DNA of 64,000 nt from Paenibacillus phocaeensis (GCF_900021165.1 NZ_FCOQ01000018.1:73993-137992), one strand, 5' to 3'. Numbered from the stretch's first letter, positions 18,136 through 27,664 are shown. Translations and numbers: made by a program. The notes: generated by a model from the sequence alone, not told the origin.

Positions 18136-18992
18136 CCGGCGGGATTCCGGGTGACCGCCTTGCGGTATTCGCTCGGCGATTCGTGATGGAAGCGGCGGAA
18201 TTGCCGTGAGAAATACAGCGGATCGGTGAGCCCTACGGAAGCGGCGATCTGTTCGATCGACAGTTCGGGACGTTCGCGCAGCAGCTGGCGGGACTTATCG
18301 ATCCTCAGCTTCAGCAGGTAGGTGACCGGGGCGAAGCCGGTTTCTTTCTTGAAAATCCGTGAAAGATAAGCCCGGTTATATCCCAAGGAGGCACACATCT
18401 GCTCAATCGAAATCGGGTGGGCATATTGGCTGGCCATAAAATGAATCATCTGCTTAACGATCCGCTGAACGCCGGATTCGCCTGACGGCAGCGCCGAGGC
18501 CAAGCCAAGCGCTTCCTGCGCTTCGGCCATGATTTGATACAACAGCCCCAGCGATGACAGGTGGGAGCTGTTTTTTTTGCTTTGAAACGTCTGCAGCACG
18601 CCGTGCAGCAGGCCCGGGATTCGGCTGTTCCCGTCGTAGCGGAACACCGGCTGCTCCGGGGTGAAGCCGGCCCGGTGGACAAGCTCCGCCGCCTTCGTAC
18701 CGGTAAAAGCGATCCAGCGGTACCGCCAAGGCTCGGCAATGTCGGATGCATAGCTGACGAGTTGCTCGGGGAGGATCAGGAAACCGTCCCCTTTACTCAG
18801 TTCATAAGAAGCGGATTCCGTGCGAAAAGAGCCCTTGCCTTGTTCCACAAAGTGAAGAAGAAAATAATCATAGACTTTCGGACCCAAGCGGTGATCGGGC
18901 AGGGTCTGGCTTTCGCCGGCGAAGAGAACATGCAGTTCTTCCGCCTCGAATAAATCCGGGTTGGCGGCGGCACGATACGTTTCTTGCTTCAT
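18129..18992 (-). CDS. AraC family transcriptional regulator
   Basis: A 287-residue regulator with an N-terminal cupin-like sugar-sensing domain (about 15-170: HLGPKVYDYFLLHFVEQGKGSF-type beta strands) and a C-terminal double helix-turn-helix (about 185-285: ISIEQMCASLGYNRAYLSRIFKKETG and SIEQIAASVGLTDPLYFSRQFRR). ATG follows AAGGAGACAAGACCC. It is divergent from galK, with the galK promoter in the shared gap, so control of galKET is the likely job; MsmR/RafR-type galactoside regulators have this architecture. The ligand is an inference. Confidence 0.88.
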   Translation of the reverse strand: MKQETYRAAANPDLFEAEELHVLFAGESQTLPDHRLGPKVYDYFLLHFVEQGKGSFRTESASYELSKGDGFLILPEQLVSYASDIAEPWRYRWIAFTGTKAAELVHRAGFTPEQPVFRYDGNSRIPGLLHGVLQTFQSKKNSSHLSSLGLLYQIMAEAQEALGLASALPSGESGVQRIVKQMIHFMASQYAHPISIEQMCASLGYNRAYLSRIFKKETGFAPVTYLLKLRIDKSRQLLRERPELSIEQIAASVGLTDPLYFSRQFRRFHHESPSEYRKAVTRNPAGE

Positions 18993-19097
18993 GGGTCTTG
19001 TCTCCTTTATGGCAGGGACGCGGAAGCCCTGAAAGATACCTGTTCACATTTTACTCCGAAAAGTCACATTTATCTATATAGTTCTCGCAAAGTTGCA

Positions 19098-19126
19098 TTA
19101 TCAAAGCATTGCGATTTCATTATACT
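19098..19126 (+). promoter_or_regulatory. Promoter of galKET
   Basis: TTATCA (19098-19103), a 17-base spacer and TATACT (19121-19126). The -35 is imperfect, as expected for an activator-dependent promoter; the divergent AraC gene begins about 100 bases upstream. Confidence 0.6.
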
Positions 19127-19169
19127 GGGTACAAGAATCAAAGATTCCTTGACGATGGGGTGGACGTTC

Positions 19170-20348
19170 ATGAAGAAGCAGGAAATGGAACAATTGTTTA
19201 TATCCAAATACGGGGAAAGCTCCGAACCGCTGAGCGTGTTCAACGCGCCAGGACGCGTCAACTTGATCGGCGAACATATCGACTATAACGGAGGGTATGT
19301 GTTCCCGGCCGCGTTGGAATTCGGGACGACGCTCGCGATTCGCAAGAGAGCCGACGGCAAAGTCTCCTTCGCTTCCAACAATCTTCCCTTTACGGCGGAG
19401 CTGGCCTTGGAAGAGCTTGGGACCCGCAAAACCGGTGAATGGATCGATTACCCGATCGGCGTCTACGTCGAACTGAAGAAGCTGGGCATCGAGCTTACGA
19501 GCGGATACGATCTTCTGTTCCATGGTGAAATTCCGAACGGATCGGGGTTATCCTCCTCGGCTTCGATCGAAGTGGTGACGGCTTTCGCCTTCCTGAGCAT
19601 GGAGGGGAAAGAGACCAATAAGGTGGAAATCGCCCGGTTGTCCCAACGGGCGGAAAATCAATATGTCGGCGTCAACAGCGGCATCATGGACCAGTTTGCC
19701 GTAGCAAACGGAGCGAAGGATCATGCGATCCTGCTGATGTGCGACACCTTGGAATATCAGCTGGTGCCGTTTCGGACGGGGGCGTATAAGCTGGTGATCA
19801 GCAACACGAAGAAACGCAGAGGTCTGGTGGATTCCAAATATAACGAACGGCGCTCGGAATGCGATGAGGCGTTGGCGATTTTGCAAAAACGCGAACCGGG
19901 CCTGGAGTTCCTGGCTCATCTGAAGCCGGAGCAGTTGGAGCAATGGCAGGGTGATTTTACGAACGAAGTGCTGTTTAAACGGGCCAAACACGTTGTGGAA
20001 GAGAATGCGCGCGTACTCAAGTCGGTGGAGGCGCTGAACGCAAACGACCTGAAGGCTTTCGGCGAACTGATGAACGCTTCGCATGACTCGCTGCGCGATT
20101 TGTATGAAGTGAGCTGCTTGGAACTGGACGTGATGGTCGAAGAAGCGCGGAAGATCGAGGGCACGCTGGGCGCCCGGATGACCGGGGCCGGATTTGGCGG
20201 TTGTACGGTCTCCTTGGTACATGAGGATTCCGTGGAGCGTTTCGTAGCCGAGGTAGGCCGGGCTTACCAAGAGCAGACGGGGCTGGAAGGCGAGTTCTAC
20301 GTCTGCGGCGTCGGCGACGGCGTGCATGAAATGAAAGGGGAGAATTAA
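19170..20348 (+). CDS. galK: Galactokinase
   Basis: A 392-residue GHMP kinase, first step of the Leloir pathway (galactose to galactose 1-phosphate). N-terminal galactokinase signature FNAPGRVNLIGEHIDYNGGYV, ATP loop GEIPNGSGLSSSASIE, MDQFAVANG, and C-terminal GARMTGAGFGGCTVSL are present. The correct start is ATG 19170 (MKKQEMEQLF), which gives the usual length; an in-frame ATG at 18984 would add 62 residues and run through the promoter. It ends two bases before galE. Confidence 0.96.
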   Translation: MKKQEMEQLFISKYGESSEPLSVFNAPGRVNLIGEHIDYNGGYVFPAALEFGTTLAIRKRADGKVSFASNNLPFTAELALEELGTRKTGEWIDYPIGVYVELKKLGIELTSGYDLLFHGEIPNGSGLSSSASIEVVTAFAFLSMEGKETNKVEIARLSQRAENQYVGVNSGIMDQFAVANGAKDHAILLMCDTLEYQLVPFRTGAYKLVISNTKKRRGLVDSKYNERRSECDEALAILQKREPGLEFLAHLKPEQLEQWQGDFTNEVLFKRAKHVVEENARVLKSVEALNANDLKAFGELMNASHDSLRDLYEVSCLELDVMVEEARKIEGTLGARMTGAGFGGCTVSLVHEDSVERFVAEVGRAYQEQTGLEGEFYVCGVGDGVHEMKGEN

Positions 20349-20350
20349 TC

Positions 20351-21337
20351 ATGGCGATTTTGGTGACAGGGGGAGCCGGCTATATCGGATCGCATACCGT
20401 AGCCGCGCTGCTCGAGCAAGGCAAAGAGGTCGTCGTGGTCGACAACCTGCAGACCGGGCATCGCGAATCGCTGCTCGGCGGCAAGCTGTATGAAGGAGAC
20501 CTGCGCGATAAAGCGCTTCTGGCCAAGCTGTTTGCCGAGAATGAGATCGAAGCGGTCATTCATTTTGCCGCAAATTCTCTGGTTGGGGAGAGCATGAAGG
20601 ACCCGGTAAAATACTTCGATAATAACGTGTACGGCACATTGTGCCTGCTTGACGCGATGGATCAGGCCAACGTTCGCAAAATTGTCTTTTCCTCCACCGC
20701 CGCAACCTATGGCGAACCGGAAAAGGTACCGATCGAGGAATCCGACCCGACCCAGCCAACCAATGTGTATGGTGAAACGAAGCTGACCATGGAACGGATG
20801 ATGGCCTGGTTTGATCAAGTGCTGGGGATCAAATACGTATCGCTGCGCTATTTCAACGCGGCCGGCGCCCATGAGAGCGGCAAAATCGGCGAGGACCATC
20901 GCCCGGAAAGCCATCTGATCCCGTTGATCATCCAAGCGGCCTTAGGACAACGACCGTCGATTCAGGTGTTCGGCGATGATTACAATACGCCCGACGGCAC
21001 CTGCGTCCGCGACTATATCCATGTGAGCGATTTGGCCGATGCTCATCTGCGCGCGGTTGATCATTTGCTCGGCGGCGGGGAGAGCGATGTGTTTAACCTG
21101 GGTAACGGGCAAGGCTTCTCGGTCAAGGAAGTGATCGAAACCGTGAAGGACGTCACCGGCCGCGACTTCCCGGTCGTCATCAGCCCGCGCCGGGCCGGCG
21201 ATCCGGCGGTGCTCATCGCTTCTTCGGACAAAGCGCGCCGCGTGCTGGGCTGGAATCCGACCCGCAACCAATTGACGAACATCATCGAGAGCGCGTGGCA
21301 GTGGCATAACAGCCATCCGAACGGCTATAACGACTAA
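20351..21337 (+). CDS. galE: UDP-glucose 4-epimerase
   Basis: A 328-residue short-chain dehydrogenase-fold epimerase interconverting UDP-galactose and UDP-glucose. NAD-binding GGAGYIGSHT near the N-terminus, FSSTAATYGEP with the catalytic Ser/Thr, YGETKLTMER with the YxxxK pair, and TPDGTCVRDYIHVSDLADAH are visible. It starts two bases after the galK stop, so translation is coupled. Confidence 0.96.
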   Translation: MAILVTGGAGYIGSHTVAALLEQGKEVVVVDNLQTGHRESLLGGKLYEGDLRDKALLAKLFAENEIEAVIHFAANSLVGESMKDPVKYFDNNVYGTLCLLDAMDQANVRKIVFSSTAATYGEPEKVPIEESDPTQPTNVYGETKLTMERMMAWFDQVLGIKYVSLRYFNAAGAHESGKIGEDHRPESHLIPLIIQAALGQRPSIQVFGDDYNTPDGTCVRDYIHVSDLADAHLRAVDHLLGGGESDVFNLGNGQGFSVKEVIETVKDVTGRDFPVVISPRRAGDPAVLIASSDKARRVLGWNPTRNQLTNIIESAWQWHNSHPNGYND

Positions 21338-21351
21338 GGGAGTGGTATGGG

Positions 21352-22929
21352 ATGGGAGTAGAAGAGAGAAATCGCCAAGAGGCGCTTCATGCCATCGAAC
21401 GGCTGGTGAATTATGCGCTGGAGCAGGGCCTGATCGATTGGTGGGACGTGGACTACTCGCGCAACCGTCTTCTGGAGTTGTTTTCGTTCGATGAGCCGTA
21501 CGCCGGCGAAGTGGCGGAGGAGGCGTTGACCGGACCGCAGGAGCCACTCGAAGTCTTGATCGATTACGGGTTCGCGATCGGGTTGATTCCCGAAGATACC
21601 GCCACTTACCGCGATTTACTGGATGCCAAAATCATGGGCCTGCTCATGCCGCGCCCGTCGGAAACGATCGCCGCCTTCCGTAAAACGGAAAGCGAGCAGG
21701 GAATCGCCGCGGCAACGGACGCCTTCTATAAGCTGTCCGTGGACAGCAATTACATTCGGATGGATCGGGTCCGCCAAAACATCTATTGGGAGCAGCCCAC
21801 CCCGTTCGGGGACATGGAAATCACAATCAACCTGTCCAAACCGGAGAAAAATCCGAAGGAAATCGCCATGGCCAAGCTGCTGCCGCCGCCGGTGTACCCC
21901 AAATGCCAGCTGTGCCGCGAGAACGTCGGTTATGCCGGTCGTCTGAATCATCCGGCCCGCCAGAACCTGCGCGTCATTCCGCTCACGCTGAACGGGGAGC
22001 CATGGTTTTTCCAGTACTCGCCTTACGTCTATTACAACGAGCATTGCATCGTGTTCCACCACGATCACGTGCCGATGAAGCTGACCCGCGATACGTTCAA
22101 GCGGTTGCTTGATTTCACGACGTTGTTCCCGCATTACTTCATCGGCTCCAACGCAGATCTGCCGATTGTCGGCGGTTCGATTCTGACGCATGACCATTTC
22201 CAAGGGGGACGCCATACGTTCCCATTGGAAAAAGCTCCGGTGGAAGCCGCATTCGCGCATCCGGGTTTTGCCGGCATCACCGTCGGCATGGTGAAATGGC
22301 CGATGTCCGTGCTGCGGGTGAACGGTCAAGACCGCGAGGCCGTGTTGGAAGTGGCCGACGATCTGTACGAGAAATGGAAGCAGTACAGCGATCCGTCTGC
22401 GGGCGTCTTAGCCTTCTCCGAGGAGAAGGGGGAATCCGTGCCGCATAACACGGTGACGCCGATCGTCCGCCGCAGCGCGGACGGTGGATATGAGGCCGAC
22501 ATCGTCCTGCGCAACAACCGGACGGACGAACAGCATCCCGAGGGGATCTTCCATCCGCATCGCGAGATGCACCACATCAAGAAGGAGAACATCGGCCTGA
22601 TCGAAGTCATGGGCGTGGCTATCCTGCCGGGCCGGCTGAAGGAAGAACTGGCGGGGGTTGCGGCCATTCTCAGCGGCGACAAGGCGCTGTACGAGCAGAC
22701 CGTAACCGATCCGAATGCCCGCTTGGCCGTGCACGCGGATTGGGTGAAGGAACTGGTTGCCCGGGCAGGCATGTCGCTCGCGCACGAGGAGGCCGAAGCG
22801 CTGTTGCGTGACGAGGTCGGCAGCAAGTTCGCGGAGATCCTTGGACATGCCGGCGTGTTTAAAACGACGCCGGATGGCCGCGAAGCTTTCGAACGCTTCG
22901 TTGGATCGATCGGTTACCGGAGACGGTAA
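21352..22929 (+). CDS. galT: Galactose-1-phosphate uridylyltransferase, class II
   Basis: A 525-residue GalT of the large Bacillota type (family 2), unrelated in length to the ~350-residue E. coli enzyme. Family marks are NHPARQNLRVIPLTLNGEPWFFQYSPYVYYNEHCIVF, the cysteine pair CQLC, and GSILTHDHFQGGRH, where the histidines include the uridylylated site. ATG follows GGGAGTGGTATGGG, 14 bases after galE. It closes the galKET operon; a hairpin follows at 22946-22985. Confidence 0.96.
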   Translation: MGVEERNRQEALHAIERLVNYALEQGLIDWWDVDYSRNRLLELFSFDEPYAGEVAEEALTGPQEPLEVLIDYGFAIGLIPEDTATYRDLLDAKIMGLLMPRPSETIAAFRKTESEQGIAAATDAFYKLSVDSNYIRMDRVRQNIYWEQPTPFGDMEITINLSKPEKNPKEIAMAKLLPPPVYPKCQLCRENVGYAGRLNHPARQNLRVIPLTLNGEPWFFQYSPYVYYNEHCIVFHHDHVPMKLTRDTFKRLLDFTTLFPHYFIGSNADLPIVGGSILTHDHFQGGRHTFPLEKAPVEAAFAHPGFAGITVGMVKWPMSVLRVNGQDREAVLEVADDLYEKWKQYSDPSAGVLAFSEEKGESVPHNTVTPIVRRSADGGYEADIVLRNNRTDEQHPEGIFHPHREMHHIKKENIGLIEVMGVAILPGRLKEELAGVAAILSGDKALYEQTVTDPNARLAVHADWVKELVARAGMSLAHEEAEALLRDEVGSKFAEILGHAGVFKTTPDGREAFERFVGSIGYRRR

Positions 22930-22945
22930 GACCTATCCTCATTTA

Positions 22946-22985
22946 AAGGGTCGTCCCAAGTCGCTTCAGGGCTTGGGCGGCCCTT
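22946..22985 (+). terminator. Hairpin terminator after galT
   Basis: AAGGG-TCGT-CCCAAG pairs with CTTGGG-CGG-CCCTT around a ~10-base loop; the downstream tract is T-rich but interrupted. Confidence 0.7.
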
Positions 22986-23093
22986 GTTCGGTTTGTTATT
23001 TCATTCCAGATGGAAGTATAATTAGGTTGGGAGTTCGAAGAGGCTAAGATCGCAAAGCCCCTTTTACATAACCTAACTTAGGAGGAATTTGGT

Positions 23094-24257
23094 ATGGACA
23101 AATTCGTATTTCATAATCCGACGAAGCTGATTTTCGGCCAAGGTCAACTCGAGTCGCTTCGGACCGAGGTGCCGGCCTATGGGAGTAAAGTGCTGCTCGT
23201 CTACGGCGGCGGCAGCATCAAACGCAGCGGGCTGTATGATCAAGTGACGGCGATATTGCGAGAAATCGGCGCTGAGGTGACCGAGCTTGCGGGGGTTGAA
23301 CCCAACCCGCGCCTGTCTACGGTGCACCGCGGGGTCGAGCTGTGCAAGTCGAACGGCATCGAGCTGGTCCTTGCCGTCGGCGGCGGCAGCGTGCTGGACT
23401 GCTCGAAGGCGATTGCCGTTGGCGCTAAATACGACGGCGATATGTGGGATTTCGCGGAGCGGAAAGCCGCGCCTAAAGCGGCCCTGCCGCTCGGAACGGT
23501 GCTGACGATGGCCGCAACCGGCTCGGAAATGAACGGTAACTCCGTGATCTCCAACGAGGCGACGAAGGAGAAGCTAGGCTGGGGCAGCAACCTGGCGTAT
23601 CCGGCTTTTTCCATCCTGGACCCTCAGTTCACCGCTTCGCTGCCTAAGGAACAAACGGTATACGGGATGGTCGACATCATGTCCCATGTATTCGAGCATT
23701 ATTTCCATCCGACGCCGAATACTCCGCTGCAGGACGAGTTCTGCGAGGCGCTGCTGCGGACGGTCATCGAAACCGCGCCGAAGCTGGTGGAGGATTTGGA
23801 GAACTTCGACCTCCGGGAGACGATTTTACTGTGCGGCACGATGGCGCTGAACGGCGTGTTGAACATGGGCTTGTCCGGGGACTGGGCGACCCACAACATC
23901 GAGCATGCCGTGTCGGCGGTTTATGATATTCCGCATGGCGGCGGTTTGGCGATCCTGTTCCCGAACTGGATGAAATATAACTTGAAGCAGGACGTCGCAC
24001 GCTTTAAGCGTCTGGCGATCAACGTCTTCCACGTCGATCCCGCCGGCAAGAGCGACGAGGCGATTGCGCTTGAGGGCATCGAAGCGCTGCGGTCGTTCTG
24101 GAGTTCGATCGGCGCACCTAGTCGCTTGGCCGACTACGGCATTGACGGCAGCCAGCTGGAAGCGATGGCGGATAAGGCGGTGCGCTTCGGCTCTTTCGGC
24201 AATTTTGCCGTGCTGGAGAAGCAGGACGTGCTCGAAATTTATCGGATGTCGCTGTAA
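23094..24257 (+). CDS. Iron-containing alcohol dehydrogenase (YugJ/BdhA-like)
   Basis: A 387-residue group III alcohol dehydrogenase, likely an NAD(P)H-dependent butanol or aldehyde/alcohol dehydrogenase. The nucleotide loop [28 protein letters not shown], and the metal ligands in [11 protein letters not shown] and [21 protein letters not shown] are present. ATG follows TTAGGAGGAATTTGGT. It stands alone after the gal operon and has its own terminator; physiological substrate unknown. Confidence 0.93.
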   Translation: MDKFVFHNPTKLIFGQGQLESLRTEVPAYGSKVLLVYGGGSIKRSGLYDQVTAILREIGAEVTELAGVEPNPRLSTVHRGVELCKSNGIELVLAVGGGSVLDCSKAIAVGAKYDGDMWDFAERKAAPKAALPLGTVLTMAATGSEMNGNSVISNEATKEKLGWGSNLAYPAFSILDPQFTASLPKEQTVYGMVDIMSHVFEHYFHPTPNTPLQDEFCEALLRTVIETAPKLVEDLENFDLRETILLCGTMALNGVLNMGLSGDWATHNIEHAVSAVYDIPHGGGLAILFPNWMKYNLKQDVARFKRLAINVFHVDPAGKSDEAIALEGIEALRSFWSSIGAPSRLADYGIDGSQLEAMADKAVRFGSFGNFAVLEKQDVLEIYRMSL

Positions 24258-24284
24258 ATTCCTGCCTGTCTTTTGCCTCCCAAT

Positions 24285-24322
24285 AACCGGTTTTGCGGTC
24301 AAGCACCGCAGGCCGGTTTTTT
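24285..24322 (+). terminator. Intrinsic terminator after the alcohol dehydrogenase gene
   Basis: AACCGG-TTT-TGCGGT (24285-24299) pairs with ACCGCA-GG-CCGGTT (24305-24318), with TTTTTT to 24322. Confidence 0.93.
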
Positions 24323-24329
24323 CTTTTTC

Positions 24330-24354
24330 GAAACATAATTCTCCATTTTACGTA
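24330..24354 (+). promoter_or_regulatory. Sigma-W-type promoter of yuaF-floT
   Basis: GAAAC (24330-24334), exactly 16 bases, then CGTA (24351-24354). This matches the Bacillus sigma-W consensus TGAAAC-N16-CGTA except for the first T (here C). The homologous Bacillus yuaF-floT operon is a known sigma-W target, which supports the call. Confidence 0.82.
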
Positions 24355-24400
24355 TGTATTTGTAGAGTACATCAATATTTTGGGTAGAGGGAGGAACAGG

Positions 24401-24931
24401 ATGGAAACGCTGTTTTGGGGTTGTTTCGTGGGCGGCGCCTTGTTTGCCGTGATCAGCGCATTGCTTGGCGACTTGCTTGGAAGCTGGCTGGACGGCGTGT
24501 TCGATTTCCTGTCCGCGGATTTTCTCAAGCCGATCATTACGGCCTCTGCGGTCACGTCTTTTGGTGGAGCCGGGATTCTGCTGAACCGGTACACCGGGCT
24601 TGGAGCGGCCGGCGTGATCGTACTGGCGATCGTAGCGGCCATCCTGTTATCCGCCGCCGTGTATTTCGCCTATGTCCGGCCGATGGAGAACAGTGAAAAT
24701 TCCACGGGATTTTCGGAATCGGAGCTGCCCGGCAAGGTTGGCGAAGTGACCGTCCCGATCCCGGCGCAAGGGTATGGCGAAGTGATGGTGAAGTTGGTGG
24801 GCGGCAATACGCTGCATATCGCCTCAAGCTGGGACCGGAAGGAGATTCCCGCCGGAACGGTCGTTGTGATTATTGAGACGGCGAAAGACGGGACCGTCCA
24901 GGTCTCCGAGCTTTATCCCCACCCGATGTAA
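24401..24931 (+). CDS. yuaF: YuaF-like NfeD-family membrane protein
   Basis: A 176-residue membrane protein: three hydrophobic segments (about 2-22, 40-58, 65-92) and a C-terminal OB-fold NfeD-like domain (GEVTVPIPAQGYGEVMVKLVGG, IPAGTVVVIIE). In Bacillus YuaF is encoded with flotillin FloT and works with it in membrane domains. I choose ATG 24401 (GGGAGGAACAGG upstream); an ATG at 24293 would start upstream of the promoter. The flotillin gene follows after 24 bases. Confidence 0.88.
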   Translation: METLFWGCFVGGALFAVISALLGDLLGSWLDGVFDFLSADFLKPIITASAVTSFGGAGILLNRYTGLGAAGVIVLAIVAAILLSAAVYFAYVRPMENSENSTGFSESELPGKVGEVTVPIPAQGYGEVMVKLVGGNTLHIASSWDRKEIPAGTVVVIIETAKDGTVQVSELYPHPM

Positions 24932-24955
24932 TGCCATAACAAGAAGAGGGAGCTG

Positions 24956-26539
24956 ATGTCTTTGTTCGAAAGTATTCCGGATTTCCTGCTGATTCCCGTC
25001 ATCGTGATCGCGGTCATCCTTGTGTTAGGGCTGGCGTTCTGGGCCCGATACAAAACGGTGAGCCCCGACGAAGCGATGATCGTCACCGGTTCTTTTCTCG
25101 GGGGCAAGAACATATCCGACGACCAGTCTGGTCGTAAAATCAAAATCGTCCGCGGCGGCGGGGCGTTTATCTGGCCGATTTTTCAAAAAGCCGAATTCAT
25201 GTCGCTCCTCTCCCACAAGCTGGACGTTATGACGCCGGAGGTCTACACTGAGCAAGGCGTTCCGGTCTCCGCAGACGGCGTGGCGATCATTAAGGTAGGA
25301 AGCTCCATCGAGGACGTCGCAACGGCGGCCGAGCAGTTTATGGGCAAGCCGATCGAATCGCTTAAGGGCGAAGCACAGGAGGTTCTGGAAGGCCATCTCC
25401 GTTCGATTTTGGGTTCGATGACCGTTGAGGAAGTCTACCGGAACCGCGATAAATTTGCGCAAGAGGTCCAAAGCGTGGCCGCCCGCGATTTAAAGAAAAT
25501 GGGGCTGCAAATCGTCTCGTTCACGATTAAGGATGTTCGGGATAAGCACGGTTATCTGGAGGCGCTTGGGAAGCCGCGGATCGCGGCCGTTAAGCGGGAT
25601 GCCGACATCGCGGAAGCGGAAGCCGAGCGGGATGCCCGGATTCAGAAGGCTTTGGCCGAGGAGGCCGGGCAGAAGGCGGAGTTGGTGCGCGACACGAACA
25701 TCGCCGAAGCGGAGAAAGAGAAGGAGCTGAAGGTCGCCTCCTTTAAGAAAGAGCAGGATACCGCGAAGGCGGAAGCGGACCAGGCATATCACATTCAGGA
25801 AGCTCGTGCCAAGCAAGTGGCGGTTGAGGAGCAAATGAAGGTAGAATTGGTGCGCAAGGAACGGGAGATCGACCTGCAGGATAAGGAGATTACCGTTCGT
25901 CAGAAGCAATATGACGCTGAAGTGAAGAAGAAAGCCGATGCGGACCGCTATGCGGTTGAACAGGCTGCCGAAGCCGATAAGGCGCGGAAAATGCGGGAAG
26001 CCGACGCGCTGCAATACTCGATTGAGACGCAGGCCAAAGCATCCGCGGAACAGAAACGCCTGGAGGGCTTGGCGATTGCGGAAGCGGAGCGGGCCAAAGG
26101 GACAGCGGAAGCCGAGATCATCCGTCTGCGCGGCTTAGCCGAAGCCGAAGCGAAGGAGAAACTGGCCGATGCGTTCCAGAAGTTCGGCGAGGCCGCGATT
26201 CTCGATATCGTTACGAAAATGCTGCCGGAGCTGGCCGGCCAAATTGCCGCACCGCTGTCTTCCATCGACAAGCTGACCGTTGTCGATACCGGCAAAGGAG
26301 AAGGCGCCGCCCGCGTCAGCAACTATGTGACCGAACTGATGGCCACGGCACCTGACATGCTGAAGAGCGTCTCGGGGATCGAGCTGGATCGGTTAATCCA
26401 AGGCTTGACCAAAGGCAAAGTTGCCGCTGCGGCACCGGCGGTTGAGGCAGCTCCCGCCAAGTCGGCGGCAGCCGTTAAAGCACCGGAGCCGGTCGCCCTG
26501 GAGACCGCAGCGTCGAAGGAACCGGAGCAGGACCGATAG
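24956..26539 (+). CDS. floT: Flotillin (SPFH/PHB protein)
   Basis: A 527-residue membrane-associated scaffold that organises functional membrane domains. An N-terminal hydrophobic hairpin (about 10-28, LLIPVIVIAVILVLGLAFW), an SPFH domain (about 35-200, VSADGVAIIKVGSSIEDVATAAEQF, LEGHLRSILGSMTVEEVYRNRD), then a long Ala/Glu/Lys-rich coiled coil (about 215-410) and a C-terminal assembly region. The tail after residue 485 is Ala/Pro-rich. ATG follows AGAGGGAGCTG. Cotranscribed with the yuaF-like gene, so cell-envelope stress control is expected. Confidence 0.95.
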   Translation: MSLFESIPDFLLIPVIVIAVILVLGLAFWARYKTVSPDEAMIVTGSFLGGKNISDDQSGRKIKIVRGGGAFIWPIFQKAEFMSLLSHKLDVMTPEVYTEQGVPVSADGVAIIKVGSSIEDVATAAEQFMGKPIESLKGEAQEVLEGHLRSILGSMTVEEVYRNRDKFAQEVQSVAARDLKKMGLQIVSFTIKDVRDKHGYLEALGKPRIAAVKRDADIAEAEAERDARIQKALAEEAGQKAELVRDTNIAEAEKEKELKVASFKKEQDTAKAEADQAYHIQEARAKQVAVEEQMKVELVRKEREIDLQDKEITVRQKQYDAEVKKKADADRYAVEQAAEADKARKMREADALQYSIETQAKASAEQKRLEGLAIAEAERAKGTAEAEIIRLRGLAEAEAKEKLADAFQKFGEAAILDIVTKMLPELAGQIAAPLSSIDKLTVVDTGKGEGAARVSNYVTELMATAPDMLKSVSGIELDRLIQGLTKGKVAAAAPAVEAAPAKSAAAVKAPEPVALETAASKEPEQDR

Positions 26540-26540
26540 T

Positions 26541-26568
26541 CAGGTCTTCTGAATCAGGTCTTCTGAAT
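26541..26568 (+). repeat. Perfect tandem repeat, 2 x 14 bp
   Basis: CAGGTCTTCTGAAT occurs twice head to tail (26541-26554 and 26555-26568) immediately after the flotillin stop. It may be replication slippage; no function is evident. Confidence 0.9.
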
Positions 26569-26625
26569 CGGCTTGACAATCGTGATGAATCCGTGTACCT
26601 TGTCATAGAATAAATAAGGCTAACC

Positions 26626-26658
26626 GGCGTCCCGTTCGTGTCTTCGAGCGAGGACGCC
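26626..26658 (+). terminator. Inverted repeat between floT and glcT
   Basis: GGCGTCC (26626-26632) pairs with GGACGCC (26652-26658), followed by TTTG. It is a plausible weak terminator of the floT transcript, upstream of the glcT promoter. Confidence 0.5.
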
Positions 26659-26679
26659 TTTGAAATGCCTGAGAATCGG

Positions 26680-26708
26680 CTGACGCGACTCGGGAAATCA
26701 ATTATAAT
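26680..26708 (+). promoter_or_regulatory. Promoter of glcT
   Basis: CTGACG (26680-26685), 17 bases, TATAAT (26703-26708). A second possible -35 TTGACA (26573-26578) with TACCTT 17 bases on is weaker. Confidence 0.7.
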
Positions 26709-26751
26709 GGGCTTAACCGTTTTCGGAAAATTAGAAAGAGGTGCTTATGTT

Positions 26752-27597
26752 GTGAACAGCCTTCGCGTGGCCAAAGTGTTGAATAACAATGTCATCATCG
26801 CAAATCATCCAGAGCGTGGCGAGGTCGTTGTAATCGGCAAAGGCATCGGCTTTAACCGGAAAACGGGGGATTCCATTCCACTTGAAGCGGTCGAGAAGAT
26901 GTTCATTCTCACGAATCAGCAGGAGCAGGAACAATACAAACAGCTTATACCTCAGGTTGACGAGCGTTTGATCGAAGTCATCGGCGAAATCATCATGTAC
27001 ATTTCCGGGAAAACGCAAACCGAGCTGAATGAGCATATTCACATCGCGTTAACCGACCACTTGGCGTTTGCGATCAAACGGGCGGAGCAGGACATCGCGT
27101 TCCATAACCCGTTTCTGTTCGAGACGAAGGAGATCTATCCGATGGAGTTCGAGCTGGCGGAATACGCCATCCGTTTGATCAAGGAACGGCTTGATGTGGA
27201 TCTCGGCGAGGACGAAATCGGCTTCGTTGCGCTCCATATCAACAGCGCCATGACCAACCGCCACATCAGTGAGGTTCGCGGGCATGCCCAACTCATTGCA
27301 GATTTGGTGGGCATTATCGAGACGGAGCTTCAATTTTCAATCCTTCGGAACTCCCTGGATTATTCGCGTCTGTTGACCCATCTGCGATTTGCCATCGAAC
27401 GGGTTCGGCGGGGCGAGCAGGTCAGTGAAGTCGACAAGCTTGAATTGCTGTTGAAGCAGGAGTACCCGGTTCTGTATTCGCTTGCGTACAAATTGACCAA
27501 GGTGATGGAACAGAGGCTCAAGATGCCGGTATACAAGGCCGAGGTCAGTTATTTAACGATGCATCTGCATCGGGTAGCCCCGGAGAATCTTCAGTAA
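26752..27597 (+). CDS. glcT: PtsG operon antiterminator GlcT
   Basis: A 281-residue BglG-family RNA-binding antiterminator. An N-terminal CAT RNA-binding domain (about 1-60, LRVAKVLNNNVIIANHPERGEVVVIGKGIGF) is followed by two PTS regulation domains: PRD1 with LNEHIHIALTDHLAFAIKR and PRD2 with EIGFVALHINSA and YLTMHLHRV, supplying the phosphorylatable histidines. I choose GTG 26752, with GAGGTG 8 bases upstream, which gives the family length; an upstream ATG (26638) lies before the promoter. It should bind the RAT hairpin upstream of ptsG when glucose dephosphorylates EII-Glc. Confidence 0.95.
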   Translation: MNSLRVAKVLNNNVIIANHPERGEVVVIGKGIGFNRKTGDSIPLEAVEKMFILTNQQEQEQYKQLIPQVDERLIEVIGEIIMYISGKTQTELNEHIHIALTDHLAFAIKRAEQDIAFHNPFLFETKEIYPMEFELAEYAIRLIKERLDVDLGEDEIGFVALHINSAMTNRHISEVRGHAQLIADLVGIIETELQFSILRNSLDYSRLLTHLRFAIERVRRGEQVSEVDKLELLLKQEYPVLYSLAYKLTKVMEQRLKMPVYKAEVSYLTMHLHRVAPENLQ

Positions 27598-27602
27598 CTC
27601 GC

Positions 27603-27631
27603 TTGCATGAAAAAAAAAGGTCTGCTATAAT
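27603..27631 (+). promoter_or_regulatory. Promoter of ptsG
   Basis: TTGCAT (27603-27608), 17 bases, TATAAT (27626-27631) with an extended TG (27623-27624). Transcription would start near 27638, so the full RAT is in the transcript. Confidence 0.82.
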
Positions 27632-27664
27632 TCCTAAGTACATTGACACTAACTTCATAAATCA

